64,000 nucleotides of DNA. Source: Polyodon spathula (lineage: Eukaryota; Chordata; Actinopteri; Acipenseriformes; Polyodontidae). Of the stretch, positions 14,057-28,156 are shown piece by piece; position 1 is the stretch's first letter; every line of letters begins with the position of its first letter. The stretch is taken from contig NC_054543.1 of assembly GCF_017654505.1 (NCBI RefSeq), positions 25,334,339 through 25,398,338 on the forward strand. Direction: 5' to 3'. The notes under the pieces are model-generated. The model was not told where the DNA came from. It did not search any database and saw only the letters and a list, made by a program, of their open reading frames with translations. A program made the position numbers and the translations under genes.

Positions 14057-15400
14057 GTCTACGACAATGCAAGCGTTCAAATTTCTTTCAGCCAAAATAA
14101 TTAAATTGGTTACCAAACTAAATTCATCATTTTGCTTCAAAGAAGTTTAAATATTTGACTCCCGCTCGTTTATATTCGTCATCAAAATCATTAAAAAAAA
14201 AAAAAAAAACATAGATGGAAAATAAACAGCGTGTTTCGACACTAACATGTCTTCATCAGATATATTAACACCAGCAGAATACATGAACCCCAGTTTCTTG
14301 CAACAGTTGTGATAGTGATCAAAAGTGTGAGTACTGTTGTAGCAATTCCCATGCTACATAATGTGGGTGTAAGTCTCAACCACATATCCCTTTAATTAGG
14401 GTCAGTAGCCTGGCCAGGTTAAAACTTCATTTCCGCAGTTCCTTGAAACAACCCTCCGTTCATCCTCTCTCCCCATTGGCTCATTCACATATCCACTCCT
14501 CAAATCTCAGAGCTCTTTAGAAGCCAGCACCTGTACTAAAGCTGACTGATTAGGCCTGGAGGGAGACTCTCTTTCTCTGAGGAATCCATCATAACATATA
14601 GCATTACAATCTTAAATCTCAGTGAATCCCTTAGCATCTTTAAATAATTCCAGTGCAGTAATTATTATTTTTTTTTATTGTACAATTAAACATTGTTTAA
14701 ACTCTTCTTTTTTGTTTTCATTGTTACTTGTTTAAGCTTAGCTGTTTTTCAAGCTTGTTTAGTATTTGTTGTTTTGTGTGTTCCTCCATTTTTTCCTGAT
14801 CCTCCTGATTTTTTCCAAACAACTGTTCAACATTCAACTCAGCACTACTGGATAGACTCCTATCATTTTCAATGTACTCAATTTCTTCAACTTTCTACAA
14901 TCACCATCATTACTGGACTCTGCTGGACTTATTTGTCTTTGCTTTTTTTGTTGTTGAGATCATTTTTTGTTTGCATTTTTTTTATTTTAATTTGATACTT
15001 TGTTCCCTGTATTTTTTTGCTTTGTTCTTTTGTTACTTTGTTTGGTTTTCAATTACCCTGCTCTGCTGGACTTGTTAGGCCTAACTTTCATGCACCATCC
15101 ATGGGTATCCATTATTATTGTTAACATCTGTGATCATTTCATTCACCTTTATCTTTCTCTATCTGTTTTCCATTTCCCAACTTACCTGTTTTGTCCAACT
15201 TTTTTTGTTTTGGTTTATTTCATTTGCTGACATTACTGTTCACAATAATTGTTTGTGAAATTGACACCTCTGACGCCTCTGCTTTTGCTGTCTGTCACTC
15301 TTGCTGACTTATTTATTTATAGGAATAGGGCAAGTAGTCCCTCCTTGTGGAGGATAGTGCAAATGCCTCTCAGTTGTGCAGAGTGATCGTTACACTGTTG

Positions 15401-15434
<34 letters not shown>

Positions 15435-15997
15435 GCTGAAACAGTTACCGCACCAAGCTGAAAAAAAGTTATCTTTGTAAATAATGTTATCTTTCGCCAG
15501 TCAAATCATAGAGTGTCTAAATAAAGTTTTGAGTCTCACATGAATTTTTTTGACTCTTGCGTCTTGCATCCCAGTAGATTTAACTGCACAAGATTCCATG
15601 GTTTGATGATGAGCGGATAATATTTCTTCAGCCAAATAATCAGCCACAGTAATTTAAGAGCAACATTACCAGTATGTAGTGTGAGCTTTGTACTAAAGTG
15701 GGGCCAGATGTTGAAGTTTATTTCTCAAACTGTTTTAAATTTAAAAAATGTGAAAGCAGAAGACACAGAAATGCGTGTGGTGAGCTAGCTTCCATTCCCT
15801 TCCCTGCTCCCGTACTCCGGCCATGATGTACAACAATCTTATAACTTGATTATTTTGACCTACAGCCAAAAACACGCAAATTAGTCCATAGTGCTTCTGT
15901 GGCAAAAATGGTGTAATTTATCTTTTCCAGGAATCAGGTAACCCGGTTCCTAAAAGGCCTAAAACAGACTCTGAATTCTTCTACCCAATGTCATGCT
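14057..15997. other. T-rich intronic region, no gene seen
   Basis: Strongly T-rich on the plus strand from about 14650 to 15240, giving spurious hydrophobic reading frames. 'CTCTGCTGGACTT' occurs twice (about 14918 and 15060), hinting at a diverged repeat. An A-run lies at 15406-15430. No conserved coding was recognised. Confidence 0.45.
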
Positions 15998-16610
15998 TAA
16001 TATATACGGTATTACTTCGAAATAACGCCGCCCTTGAATTAACGACCTCACACCTCACACAGATATGATATTTTTAATAGATGCCGCCCTCGAATAAACG
16101 GCGCTCTCAATAAAGAAACGTAAAAGTTTTTTTTTCTACCCCTGCTCAAAAAAATAAAGAAACGTGCAACTCTGGCTATGTACATGTTTCACCCCCGAAG
16201 AGACTACAGCCTCAATCCACTATGTACTACCAATTAATGTACGCACCTTAGTAAGCACATTTAATATCATGGTACAGTCCCAACAAACAACCCAAGATGA
16301 ACAACTTATCAGCACAGCTTTGCCGGTCACTCAAAGCACTATCCGAAAGCTGGCCAAAGCCGGGTTTAGTTGTTTTGTTTTTTATTCAATTGGAATTTTA
16401 TTCAGTCCTGTACACATATACTTACTAGCTATAAGACAATTTGGTTTCGGTTTCTCTTTCAGAGAATCTACAAACAAGCAGGTAAATCACAACAAGAAAA
16501 ATAAATAAATAAATAACTGAGTAGGATATATTTGAGTTAACAGAAATCAAACCAATATTTCGAAGTAATATTTTTCGTTAAGAAAAACAACTGCATTACA
16601 CTCAACTACC
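15998..16610. mobile_element. possible left part of a DNA transposon interrupted by DIRS copy C
   Basis: TATACGGTATTACTTCGAAA followed by TAACGCCGCCCTTGAATTAA at 15998-16040 is mirrored by the reverse complement of about 19890-19922 (TATACTGTATTACTAAAATT, then a GACACCGCAGCG stretch). Both segments point inward around DIRS copy C. Related 'GCCGCCCTCGAATAAACGGC' sits at 16083. This suggests an older element with such terminal repeats that was later invaded. The repeats are diverged, so this is tentative. Confidence 0.35.
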
Positions 16611-17489
16611 GTTCCCTTTCAATTCGAAGATGTCCACCAAGACATCGTTATGGGATATACGCCTGCCTATTGGTAGGTGTGATTGAGCTCTTTCTATCAA
16701 AGCTGCCAATAGGCCCCCTCCCGTCGGTGAACCCCCGAGGGTACATAACCGTCACACAGGGGAGCCTCACCCTCTTTTCGCTTCTCAAGATTGGTACAGT
16801 AAGACCTCTCTGTGTTGCATTGATCCCTTTTTTCTTCTTAAAAAGTGCTGCATCAGTTACTGCTAGTTCCCCTGCACTTCGTTGTGAAAGCTGGCTATGC
16901 CGCTTTCCCGGAATCAGTAGCTTTAATTCGTAGCCTTTTTTTATCCTGTCCAATGGATGGCTGCTTCTCTCTGTCTGTATGTCTTAGTATGGTGAGTATT
17001 ATTGTTAAGAATTGTGTGTGTTTTTCACCCTTTCTTATTTGGGAGAGAGCTGTTACTCCACAGGGCTGGGCCTGCCTTATCCCCTCTGTCGAGTTATCCC
17101 ACCAGCCACCTGTGGGCCGCAGGTCGGGCCTTGTTTTGATTGTAGCTGCGCATCTCCGTGTTTGCACAGAAGACTTGCTGCAGCATAGCTGCTTACAGCT
17201 GGACCAGCCATATACTCCTCACGAGGCTTCCTCGTTGTTGAGTTGAGATGTACGCAGGCTGCGTTGGCCTTCACCACGTGTGTAGTTCTTACAATCAAGC
17301 AGACAGTGTGCGCTCCCCCATCTGTTCTGTAATATTTAACTTTTTTTGTATTGTATAAAAACAGTTTTTCTATTACTGTGCAAAGTCAATCGCTTGCCGC
17401 CGCTTCGGCCCTGTCCCCCTGTTGTACGCTAGCCACTGCTCAGGCGTGGGACCACGCAGTCCGGGTAGGCACCATGCATAGCTGTCCCT

Positions 17490-18128
17490 GTGTTTTTTAA
17501 TACCGTGGTGCGTGAGACTCAGCCCGTGGACTCGGTGCTGCACAGTACTCGGTGCACGCGGTACTCATTGCGCATTCGACCCGGTGCTGCACGGCACTCG
17601 GTGCACACGAGTGCGCGGGAGCCCTGCGCTGTTGGAGTCCGAATGGGAGTGGTCTACAACCATTGGATGTCCCTGCATATCAATATACTGGAGCTGCAGA
17701 CGGTGTTCCTTGCCCTCCAGCACTTCCTACCTGTAATGCGGAACAAGCATGTGCTGATCCGCACAGACAACACATCAGTGGTTGCGTATGTAAACCACAA
17801 GGGTGGCCTTTGGTCCCCGGGGTTACCTCGATTTGGGCACATTTGGGAATGGTTCGGGAAGGCGCAAGTCGATCTCTTTGCCTTGGCGGAAACAACAGAC
17901 TTCCCCCTGTGGCACTCCCTCCAACCCTGCAGCGGTCCACTTGGTGTCGTCGCCCTAGCCTACATATGGCCCAGAGCGCTCCTTTACGCGTTCCCGCCTC
18001 TGCCATTACTCCCGGCCTTTCCTGAAAAGGTCCGGTCAGAGAAGGCGTCAGTTCTCCTAGTGACCCCCAAGAGGTCCAGGAGAATCTGGTTCTCAACCCT
18101 GTGCGAGCTATTGAAGGGTCCGCCCTAG
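17490..18128 (+). pseudogene. DIRS copy C: RNase H remnant and linker
   Basis: An open frame joins leader sequence to RNase H (HINILELQTVFLALQHFLP, VLIRTDNTSVVAYVNHKGG) and then directly to the linker (FGKAQVDLFALAETTDFPLW, LLYAFPPLPLLP, VLLVTPKRS). The upstream half of RNase H, with its first catalytic Asp region, is absent. A second internal loss lies between NHKGG and WFGKAQ. The frame is open but fused from deletion joints, so the protein would have no polymerase. The N-terminal portion (17490-17640) is translated repeat sequence. Confidence 0.75.
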
Positions 18129-18202
18129 GAGATCCCGCTCCGCCGAGATCTCCTCAATCAGGCAAGAGGCACACTTTGGCACCCGGAGCTGGGCAGGCTC
18201 CA

Positions 18203-19260
18203 GTTATGGGTCTGGCTCCTGAAAGGGACCACTGGTCAGCCTTAGGGCTGTCAGATGCGGTTGTGGGTACTCTGCAGAATGCTAGGGTGCATTCCACTAG
18301 GTCGCTGTATGCCTATAAGTGGAAATATTTTCAAGATTGGTGCCGTACTAACGGTCATGATCCAATCTCCTGTCTCATGCCTGTCACCTTGCAGTTTCTG
18401 AGGCTGGTAGATCACCTTCCACACTGAAGGTATACCTAGTGGCTATTTCTACTTGCCATGTCCTCACTGACTCAGTGTCCCCGGGCATGCATTTCCTGGC
18501 TACCCGGTTTCTCCGAGGCGCTCAATGGTTGCGCCCTCCTAGGAGAGGAGGGCGCAACCATTAAGCTACTTTCCCCGAATGGAGATTTGAGATTGTATTG
18601 GAAGCTCTCATGCAGGCCCAGTTTGAGCCTATATACTCCATTGAGTTGAAACATCTGTCCATGAAGACAGCCTTCCTCTTGGCTATCACCTCCGCAAAGC
18701 GGGTTAGTGAGCTGCAGGCTCTGTCTGTGCATAGCTCCTGCATGCGTATTTGGGATAATGGTAGCAGAGTGCCACTGTGTATAAACCCTGATTTTCTCCC
18801 CAAGGTGATTACAGCCTTCCACATGAATCAGTCTGTAGAACTGGAGTCCTTTCATCGTCCACCGTTTGCTTCAGAGGAGGACTGGAAGTTGAACCTTCTT
18901 TGCCCTGTTCGGGCATTGAGATGTTATGTGGACAGGAAGAGAGCGCTGCATCAGTCTGACCAGCTGTTCATCTGCCACGGGACATGGACCCTGGGACAGC
19001 CCCTTTCGAAGCAGCGCCTGTCGCATTGGATTGCGGAGACAGTCTTGGCTGCGTATAATGGTGCTGGCTTACTCCTGCCTGGGCGGGCAGAGGTGTGGCT
19101 ATGTCATGGGTCCTCTTCTGAGGCGCCTCCATGGCTGAGATTTATAATGTGGTTAGCTGGCCTACCCAGCATACTTTTTCCAGGTTCTATCGCTTGAATG
19201 TGCCCTTATGGGCACTAGGATCCTTGAGGCTGTACTCTTGCACCACTGATCTCGGTCATG
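18203..19260 (+). pseudogene. DIRS copy C: tyrosine recombinase, broken
   Basis: Integrase-type tyrosine recombinase that would insert the circular DIRS DNA. The N-terminal core-binding domain reads LGLSDAVVGTLQNARV, TRSLYAYKWKYFQDWC (18245-18340). The catalytic domain reads MKTAFLLAITSAKRVSELQA (18660-18720), which holds the first catalytic Arg, then LCPVRALRCYVDR, LFICHG and LSHWIAETVLAAY. The segment that should contain the His-x-x-Arg box is missing: sequence jumps from the PGRA region (19078-19090) to a piece corresponding to the part just after the box. The final block, in another frame, is WPTQHTFSRFYRLNV with the expected catalytic Tyr region. A stop near 18563 and the lost box make it inactive. 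Confidence 0.82.
18524..18562. repeat. perfect 16-bp inverted repeat inside the recombinase
   Basis: AATGGTTGCGCCCTCC (18524-18539) and its exact reverse complement (18547-18562) flank a 7-nt loop. It lies in the recombinase coding region of copy C, just before the in-frame stop. Confidence 0.9.
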
Positions 19261-19566
19261 CAGGGCTAAGGCGTCCCTCATATGCTGCCGTTTTTTTCTC
19301 CCTTGCGACGGCTCTGGTACTCACTTTCCCAAAACAATGGCCACCATCCGTGAGGTCACGTCGGTCGACATCATGGTTTCATCGTGAAAAGAGGGTGAGA
19401 CTCCCCTGCATGACGGTTATGTACCCTCGGTAGACTGAACCAAGGGGGTCATCAAGGGGAGGGGGCCTATCGGCAGCTTTGATAGAAAGAGCTCAGTGTC
19501 ACCGACCAATAGGCAGACGTATATCCCATAGCAATGATTTGGTGGCCAGCCTCTCTTTCAGGGAAC

Positions 19567-20030
19567 GTTCTCTCTCCTCTTCTTGTCCCGCCCCTTAGCA
19601 ACCAATATACACTCCTGATTCGCTGGGACAGTACTCTCCAAACCTCCCAACTCCCACTTAATAGGCTCTCGTTAACTGTCAGTAAATGTACTATATTCAA
19701 GCCCCAAAAACACACAAGTATAGTGTTGCAGATCGGAGCCTCTCATGGCGCCGCTTCTAAAATGCCTTAAATCATGTAGTAAAATATTGCAGCGTTCATA
19801 AAGCATAGTATTATTTAAAAAGGCTGCCCCTTGTATAATTGCCATGCTCGTTTAAGGGCTGCAATGATTTTGATCAATTTAAAATAAACGCTGCGGTGTC
19901 AAATTTTAGTAATACAGTATATATTCCTTACAAAGACAGACACATCTAAAAAGACTGCAAGTTCATTGATACAGAGGATATAAAAGGGCTATCATATCCC
20001 AATGGAAATGCACAATAAAAAGCTTAATAT

Positions 20031-20037
<7 letters not shown>
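19567..20037. other. intronic; contains right partner of the possible outer transposon
   Basis: The stretch 19795-19922 holds the GCTGCCCCTTGTATAATTGC and 'AAACGCTGCGG..TTAGTAATACAGTATA' blocks that mirror 15998-16100. Nothing else is recognised. Confidence 0.4.
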
Positions 20038-20038
<1 letters not shown>

Positions 20039-20111
<73 letters not shown>

Positions 20112-20170
20112 CAATTTAAATGTAATTAATTATCAATACAAACAAACACACACACACACACACACACACT
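20039..20170. repeat. (TA)n and (CA)n microsatellites
   Basis: A TA run of about 72 bp (20039-20110) is followed after unique sequence by a CA run (20146-20169). Confidence 0.97.
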
Positions 20171-21349
20171 CACTCATATATACAAATGTGAAACTCACTC
20201 TATGACTAACATTAAGATACTAAGTAAATTAAAATAATAAATCTTAATTTAATTAAAGTAACAAAAAGGTTAAATCATACTAAGGACACATATCCTCTTG
20301 TAGTTCTGATTGCTAAAATTAATGAGAACTGGCCAGACAGGGTAAATATTAGCCTAGGAGAGAACTCACCGGAGGTTGGCTAATTTTCACAGGGGTGAGA
20401 ATTAGCCTGCAACACCGGCAGAGCTGCATTTTTTTAAAGATCGCTATGTGAACGCTTGATGTTTCTGAACAGTACTTACATTTAATGCAATGAAAATGTG
20501 TTCTATAAGAAAAAAAAAAAACATTTACAAGGTTACTTTAATCAACGGTTTTGTGTATTGAGCAAATCAGGAGGTTGAATGTACTTATATCTAGAAAATC
20601 AGTAGTGCTATTTTTTATTTTGCCACAGAGTTAGTTGTGTTTTATTTACAATATTTGTTGTCAGCTGCAGCTGAACTCAGTGGTAGTGAAAATAGCGGGC
20701 CTCGGGCACAGAAACATCACGCATGCACGTCCAGCTTTGAAAAACTGCATCTGCACAGTTATGGAATCACGTGGGATACATAATTCTAAAGGGTACATAT
20801 ATTCTATAGAGTACATATATTCTATAAGGTACATATATCTGTATAACACCTGTCAGAACAATTTGATTTTGAGATACATGCATTGGTTAGAATGTCAGTA
20901 AGTGAAGTTTTTTTTTTTTTTCCCAGTTTAGGCACAAGTATATGTAAAAAAGCATAAAAACTAAAGAAAACAAAACTGTATTACCTTCCAGTAAATTGTA
21001 AATTCACCAATATTCATTGTAAATACCAAATAAGAGTTTACATTATTTAATGTGGATGCATTATAATTTAATAGCAATCATTTGAATTCCCTTTTCCGTT
21101 TGTAGCGTGCAGAATTATAATAATCATAATATAATAACAGAAAATATTGGACCTAAATTGTAGCACAGTAATAATAATAATAATAATAATAATGGTAACA
21201 TGTCGGACCTGGGGAACTTAATATACAATGTGTTTAAAACAGCAGTCACTGTCCACTTGTCCATTAGGAGCTTAGTGCACTGTTTTCCCTGGTCAATGGC
21301 TTGCAAAAATGTGAAAACTTTGCAGGGGGGGTGAATACTTCTGCAAACC
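20171..21349. other. AT-rich intronic sequence with short tandem repeats
   Basis: It contains about three copies of an 18-bp unit GTACATATATTCTATA(A/G)(A/G) at 20792-20843 and an (AAT)n run at 21170-21193. No gene or RNA was recognised. Confidence 0.55.
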
Positions 21350-21369
21350 ACTATCTATCTATCTATCTA

Positions 21370-21412
<43 letters not shown>

Positions 21413-21440
21413 GACTGATCCTATATATATATATATGGAA
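21350..21440. repeat. (CTAT)n/(AT)n microsatellite
   Basis: About five CTAT units run into AT repeats (21372-21411), with another short TA run at 21423-21436. Confidence 0.95.
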
Positions 21441-21594
21441 ACCTTTGGATATAAAATTAAATTTTATTGCTCAGCTCAGAAGACTGAAAATGCTACTCAG
21501 TACATGAACATTATATAATCTCACAAAAAATTTGACAGGCAAAAGCTCAGTGAGTAAAAGTATCAGTGTAGTACTAGTAAATTATTCCACTTAC

Positions 21595-21722
21595 TGTCAC
21601 CATAGCAACGCAGAGGCCCTACTCTGTACACTGCTTCTGAGCCAGTTCTGCTTGTGTCTCCAATCACCATCTGATTCACAGGTAAGTGTTCTTTGTAGGA
21701 CAGGAGGCCTGTATCATTAGCC
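21595..21722 (-). CDS. cntnap4: CNTNAP-family exon: linker into laminin-G 3
   Basis: Coding exon of 128 nt, acceptor TCTGTTTGCAG and donor GTAAGT. It reads [40 protein letters not shown] and GD, a well conserved CNTNAP stretch between the fibrinogen-like region and laminin-G 3. Its first base completes a Trp codon begun in the exon ending at 22151, and its last base begins the Arg codon finished in the exon starting at 7901. The [10 protein letters not shown] string is like CNTNAP4. The downstream intron is 13,693 bp and holds two DIRS elements on the opposite strand. The exon itself is undamaged. Confidence 0.92.
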
Positions 21723-22149
21723 CTGCAAACAGACAGTACATACAAAACAAGGGATGACAATTACATTTGATACCAGTGGAGTTTGCTTTAGTGCCATTTC
21801 TAAAACATTGACAAAAATGACATGATGACCAAAAATCTGAAATAAAATAAATATGTACAATATATTTTTTATAAAATTTGCATACACCATAAGACACATG
21901 GTTATCTGTACTTGTTAACTAAATCTGCCTGTTGGGTTTTGAACCGCAATAATGCCATTGTTCACCATGCCTCAATCGCACGGGTGCCAAATTATGGTTT
22001 TGGTGGACCATTCCACTTTAGGAAAACAGTTAACTACTACAGGACCTGGGCGGTGGTTTAATTGGTTCAGGGTTGGAACAAAGACTTCCACTGGAAAGGC
22101 CAACTTTGCCAACCACTGTTCTATATGATAGTATTCCTTCATGTTATTA

Positions 22150-24985
<2,836 letters not shown>

Positions 24986-24986
24986 C

Positions 24987-27290
24987 TTAGTGGTGAGGTT
25001 GTTCTTTGGTCGTTTCCTCCACAGTGATTTCATCGTCATCTTCTTCTTTATTGTCAGAATGACATTTAAATGCATTCAAGTTGTGATTAATAAGCAAGTT
25101 CACAGAGTTTTGTGGCAAGATGATGTCTCTGTAGAAAGGATTGATTTCCTTCAACTCCTGTGACGCATTGACATCCACAATGTCTTGACAAACAGTTTTG
25201 GACTTTGTTGGTGCACTGTGTACCAGGATATGGAGTTACAAGTCATCTGGCAAGGCTTGGATTGGCAGGGGCAGTTTGCTAAGTGTTTCCTGAAGAGGCA
25301 AGGGCAGGTGAAAGGTTCGGACATGCACTTTCTGAACCATCAGCCAGCGAGGCAACTACTTGCTAGTGGAAACTGGAGACATTCTTGAGACGGACTAAAA
25401 TGCACGTTGAATAAGATGTTGTTTTCATAATCATTGAGGCATGAAATTTCATGAGGGATCCTGGGGACAGCTATTTGGTTGAGGACACATTGGGGCGAAA
25501 CTTTTTCAGGAAGTAGTGGCAGACATACTGTGCTGGTGTGTTGATATTATCCAAGTAAATCATTAGATTCAGACACTTGTCACTGTCTGGTGTTGCTTGC
25601 ATGCCAGTTATTTCAACACATTCTCTTCTGTGGAACAGCTTGTCACAAGAAGCACAAGTGTGTTTTGGTGAGTCAGCTGAGTGTCTGAGTGTCGTGTGTA
25701 AGTCAGAAATTGTGCATGATACTTTGCGAGAATGGATGTGTCACTGGATTTTTCTGGGGATACACGTCAGGTGTGTTGAAATAACGTTTACACAGTTCTA
25801 TCATAGTGTGCTCATCACCATCATCCAAGACTTTTTGCAAAAATGTTATACGACAGAATAAATGTTATGTACAAGTTTTCATACAAAAGGAAAATGGCAG
25901 GTGTTTTTATGGCACTGCCATTTGAGTGAGCTTTGTTTTTCCTTTAGTTGCACTCGTTCTTCACTGGCATCTTCATCTGGCAGTGGCTGGGGCTGAGCAT
26001 GCTTTTTGTCCTTTTCAAGTGACACATCAGGGGAAATCTGGCATTGGCCTTTCTCATTAGTGGGAATGCATGACAGAATGTATATGGCTTCTCAAAAGTA
26101 GGACTCATTGTGTAATGTGCGGTGACTTGGGCCACATCTCATCTCTGCTTTTTGGGAGACACTGTCCTGTACAAGTATTTGATTAAGAAGAACATGTGTG
26201 TTGCTTTATAGTGCAGTAAACATGTGTTGTAGGCTGTTCTGCATTTTCAAAGAAACCTTGATGGAAAGGTCAAGATATATTGCTGTCATGAATTTTGAAG
26301 CATGATTCCTGCCTTTTAAACTTTTCACTAGTTGTGTGATGTGGTATTGTTTTCGGTGTTGGTGTCAAAACTGTTTTTCCTTTTGAATTTGTTTGTTAAT
26401 TGTTTAACGTTGTAGCAAATGTTGCAAGTTTGTCTTCTTCTAGCTCTTGCAAGGATATATTTGTCAACATAATAGGCCCTGCACAAAGTTTTTTTTTGTT
26501 TGGTTTTGCTCCAGGTTTTTAATGTAGCTTTGATTCTCCCGAAGTCGCTTTGGCTCCGGGTTTTTAATCTAACTTTCCCACTATTGAAGTCCCTTTGCCT
26601 CTAAGTTGTTTTTTTTTTTTTTTTTGTATCTTTCACGCTCAAGAAGTAGCTTATTGTGGTGTTGTAAATATTTTTGTTGTTTTGGTTCTGGGTTCTTTGG
26701 GTAACATTACTGCTGTCATTGTTTTTGGTCTGGAGGTTTGCAATTTCCTTACTGTTCTGTTTTAAACATTGGGTCATGATTGGTGTGGTGTTGTATTGAG
26801 GCATGATTGGTGTGGTGCTGTAATTGAAATTTCTGTGGCTCTGGTTCTTGATAACGTCGTGATTTCTGCTGTTGTGTTTTGTGCTGGGTCTCCAAGTAAT
26901 GCAAATCTGTCTGTTTGTGAATAAATAACTTGGCATTTTCCTATTGCTGAGTTTGTTTGTTTATCTGTTGGTCCCAGCGATGTTTTTCCTGTTGCTGTTG
27001 AGGTCTGGCCTGTGGCTCACTGTGATGCTGATGCTGATTCTACTGGTTTGTGTTACAGACAGTTGTGCAACTGTATTCCTCAATGTGATCTGTTCAGTCT
27101 GGAGATGTTACTTGGACAGTTGCATGATGATATTCCTAAATGGGTGGATTTCGTTCTGAATATTTTACATTGACAGTTGCCCGATAACAACTTTCAACGG
27201 GCTTTGGTTGGCCAGGAGATGCTACATGAACGGTTGCAAGATAATAACTCTCAATGTGCTGTGATTGGTCTGGAGATTGCTGAAAATGTG
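24987..27290 (-). pseudogene. Helitron-like ORF remnant (N-terminal part)
   Basis: On the minus strand, degraded coding resembles the N-terminal half of Helitron replicase/helicase proteins. From 5' to 3' it has a Gln/Asn-rich region (27.0-26.6 kb), a basic repetitive region (NPEPK/NLEQN, 26.6 kb), a CASCDKLFHRRECVEITG Cys pair (about 25640), YVCHYFLKKFRPNVS (25510), RIPHEISCLNDYE (25440) and LKEINPFYRDIILPQNSVN (about 25150-25100). INPFYRDI is like the 'NNP.Y.DI' string that precedes the Helitron rolling-circle nuclease. The nuclease and helicase themselves are absent below 24987. Many stops and frame changes make it dead. A family call from memory; an unrelated large transposon protein is possible. 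Confidence 0.5.
27059..27286 (-). repeat. 57-bp tandem repeat, four diverged units
   Basis: Units start at 27059, 27116, 27173 and 27230, each with (A)C(A/G)GTTG followed by a diverged body; every unit is exactly 57 bp. Read on the minus strand each gives 19 codons around SP.Q...IE.Y...TV, so the period is a multiple of three. This fits a repetitive N-terminal segment of the Helitron-like protein. Confidence 0.75.
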
Positions 27291-27826
27291 GTTGTGTCTG
27301 TTTCAGGTTTCTGATGTGTTATTGTAGTTGTTGTGAGTGGGCTGCATATTTGTTGATCCTTATCCTGCACTATCCTGTTCATGTAGTATTTATGTTGTTG
27401 TTTTCTTTGTAGTTTTGTGGTGAAAGGCATGATGGTTCCAGTGCTTCAGGCTGGCTATAAGCCCCTTATGAAAGAAATTGTAATCATGTGATATAAACAA
27501 ACACAGGGCAAAATGTATTTAGATTTAAATGCAAATGACTACATGTATTTGAAATTCTGAATTTGCTAAATGCAAATGCAAATGGCATACATTTACTACC
27601 AAACTAAATACAAATGCAAATGTGTGACAAATGCTTAATGCATTTCAAATACTTTCCCATACAACGTATGTTAATTGACTAATTTATTATCATGAATTTG
27701 GCAGAGGTCTTTCTCAAAGCTGACATACAAGGAGAGCAGTTTATATAATAGCAACATAAAAACAGTAATCAAATAGTTAATAATAATTAATAGAGATGTA
27801 CTAATATAGGAAGCAAGTTACATAAA
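27291..27826. other. intronic, no gene seen
   Basis: The stretch 27500-27640 has diverged ATGCAAATG units (AAATGCAAATGACTACATG, AAATGCAAATGCAAATGG). Nothing else is recognised. Confidence 0.5.
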
Positions 27827-27827
27827 A

Positions 27828-28156
27828 GAGTTTCACAATCTTGGTGCTGAGGAACTAGTGTTTGCTGTTTTTTGTTCCAACTGAGCTCTTAAGTAATTAA
27901 TTGAACCCTCAATTGAACAAATAGTTTGTCTAATCATAGCATTTGAATTAATTTTAGCTCTTAAATGGCTTAAGATTTGTGCTGATCAGGGTTTGAAAAA
28001 GCCCACAGAAGAGTTGGATATTTCATGTTATGTCTAACATTGCATTAAGTAACTAATTGTTAGTTCAATTGCAGGATCAATATCATACTTGAGAACTCAG
28101 TTGGAACACAAACAGCAGAGACAGTGGGTCCCCAGGACCAGGTTATTGAAAAACTG
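27828..28156. mobile_element. foldback hAT-type MITE
   Basis: The left part (CTTGGTGCTGAGGAACTAG, TTTGTTCCAACTGAGCTCTT, AAGTAATTAATTGAAC) is the inverted, diverged match of the right part (GTTCAATTGCAGGATCAATA, GAGAACTCAGTTGGAACACA, GGTCCCCAGGACCAGG). The ends resemble CAGNGTTTTTCAA. Flanks ACATAAAA (left) and ACATAATT (right) agree at six of eight positions, compatible with a worn 8-bp hAT target duplication. Confidence 0.65.

Larger units (their letters stand above)
16611..19566 (+). mobile_element. DIRS retrotransposon copy C with inverted terminal repeats, internally deleted
   Basis: A 2.96-kb element bounded by inverted terminal repeats of about 180 bp. The left repeat (16611-16787) and the reverse complement of the right (19385-19566) share GTTCCCT, CCACCAA, TATGGGATATACG, GAGCTCTTTCTATCAAAGCT, GGGGAG and CACCCTCTTTTC. 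Inverted terminal repeats and a tyrosine recombinase gene are the defining traits of DIRS elements, which insert through a circular intermediate and make no target duplication. Gag and reverse transcriptase are missing between the repeat-rich leader (to about 17640) and RNase H, so this copy is non-autonomous. Confidence 0.85.

Noticed and set aside
14693..15230. Hydrophobic frames resembling multi-pass membrane protein pieces
   Set aside because: They come from T-rich DNA (TTT codons) and overlap in several frames; no family pattern is seen.
20002..20205. Reading frame with long Tyr-Ile alternation
   Set aside because: It is a translated TA microsatellite. The same applies to the frames at 30601-30843, 43760-44200 and 60162-60374.
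27059..27286. CRISPR-like regular repeats
   Set aside because: The units are contiguous and diverged with no unique spacers, and the context is a vertebrate intron.
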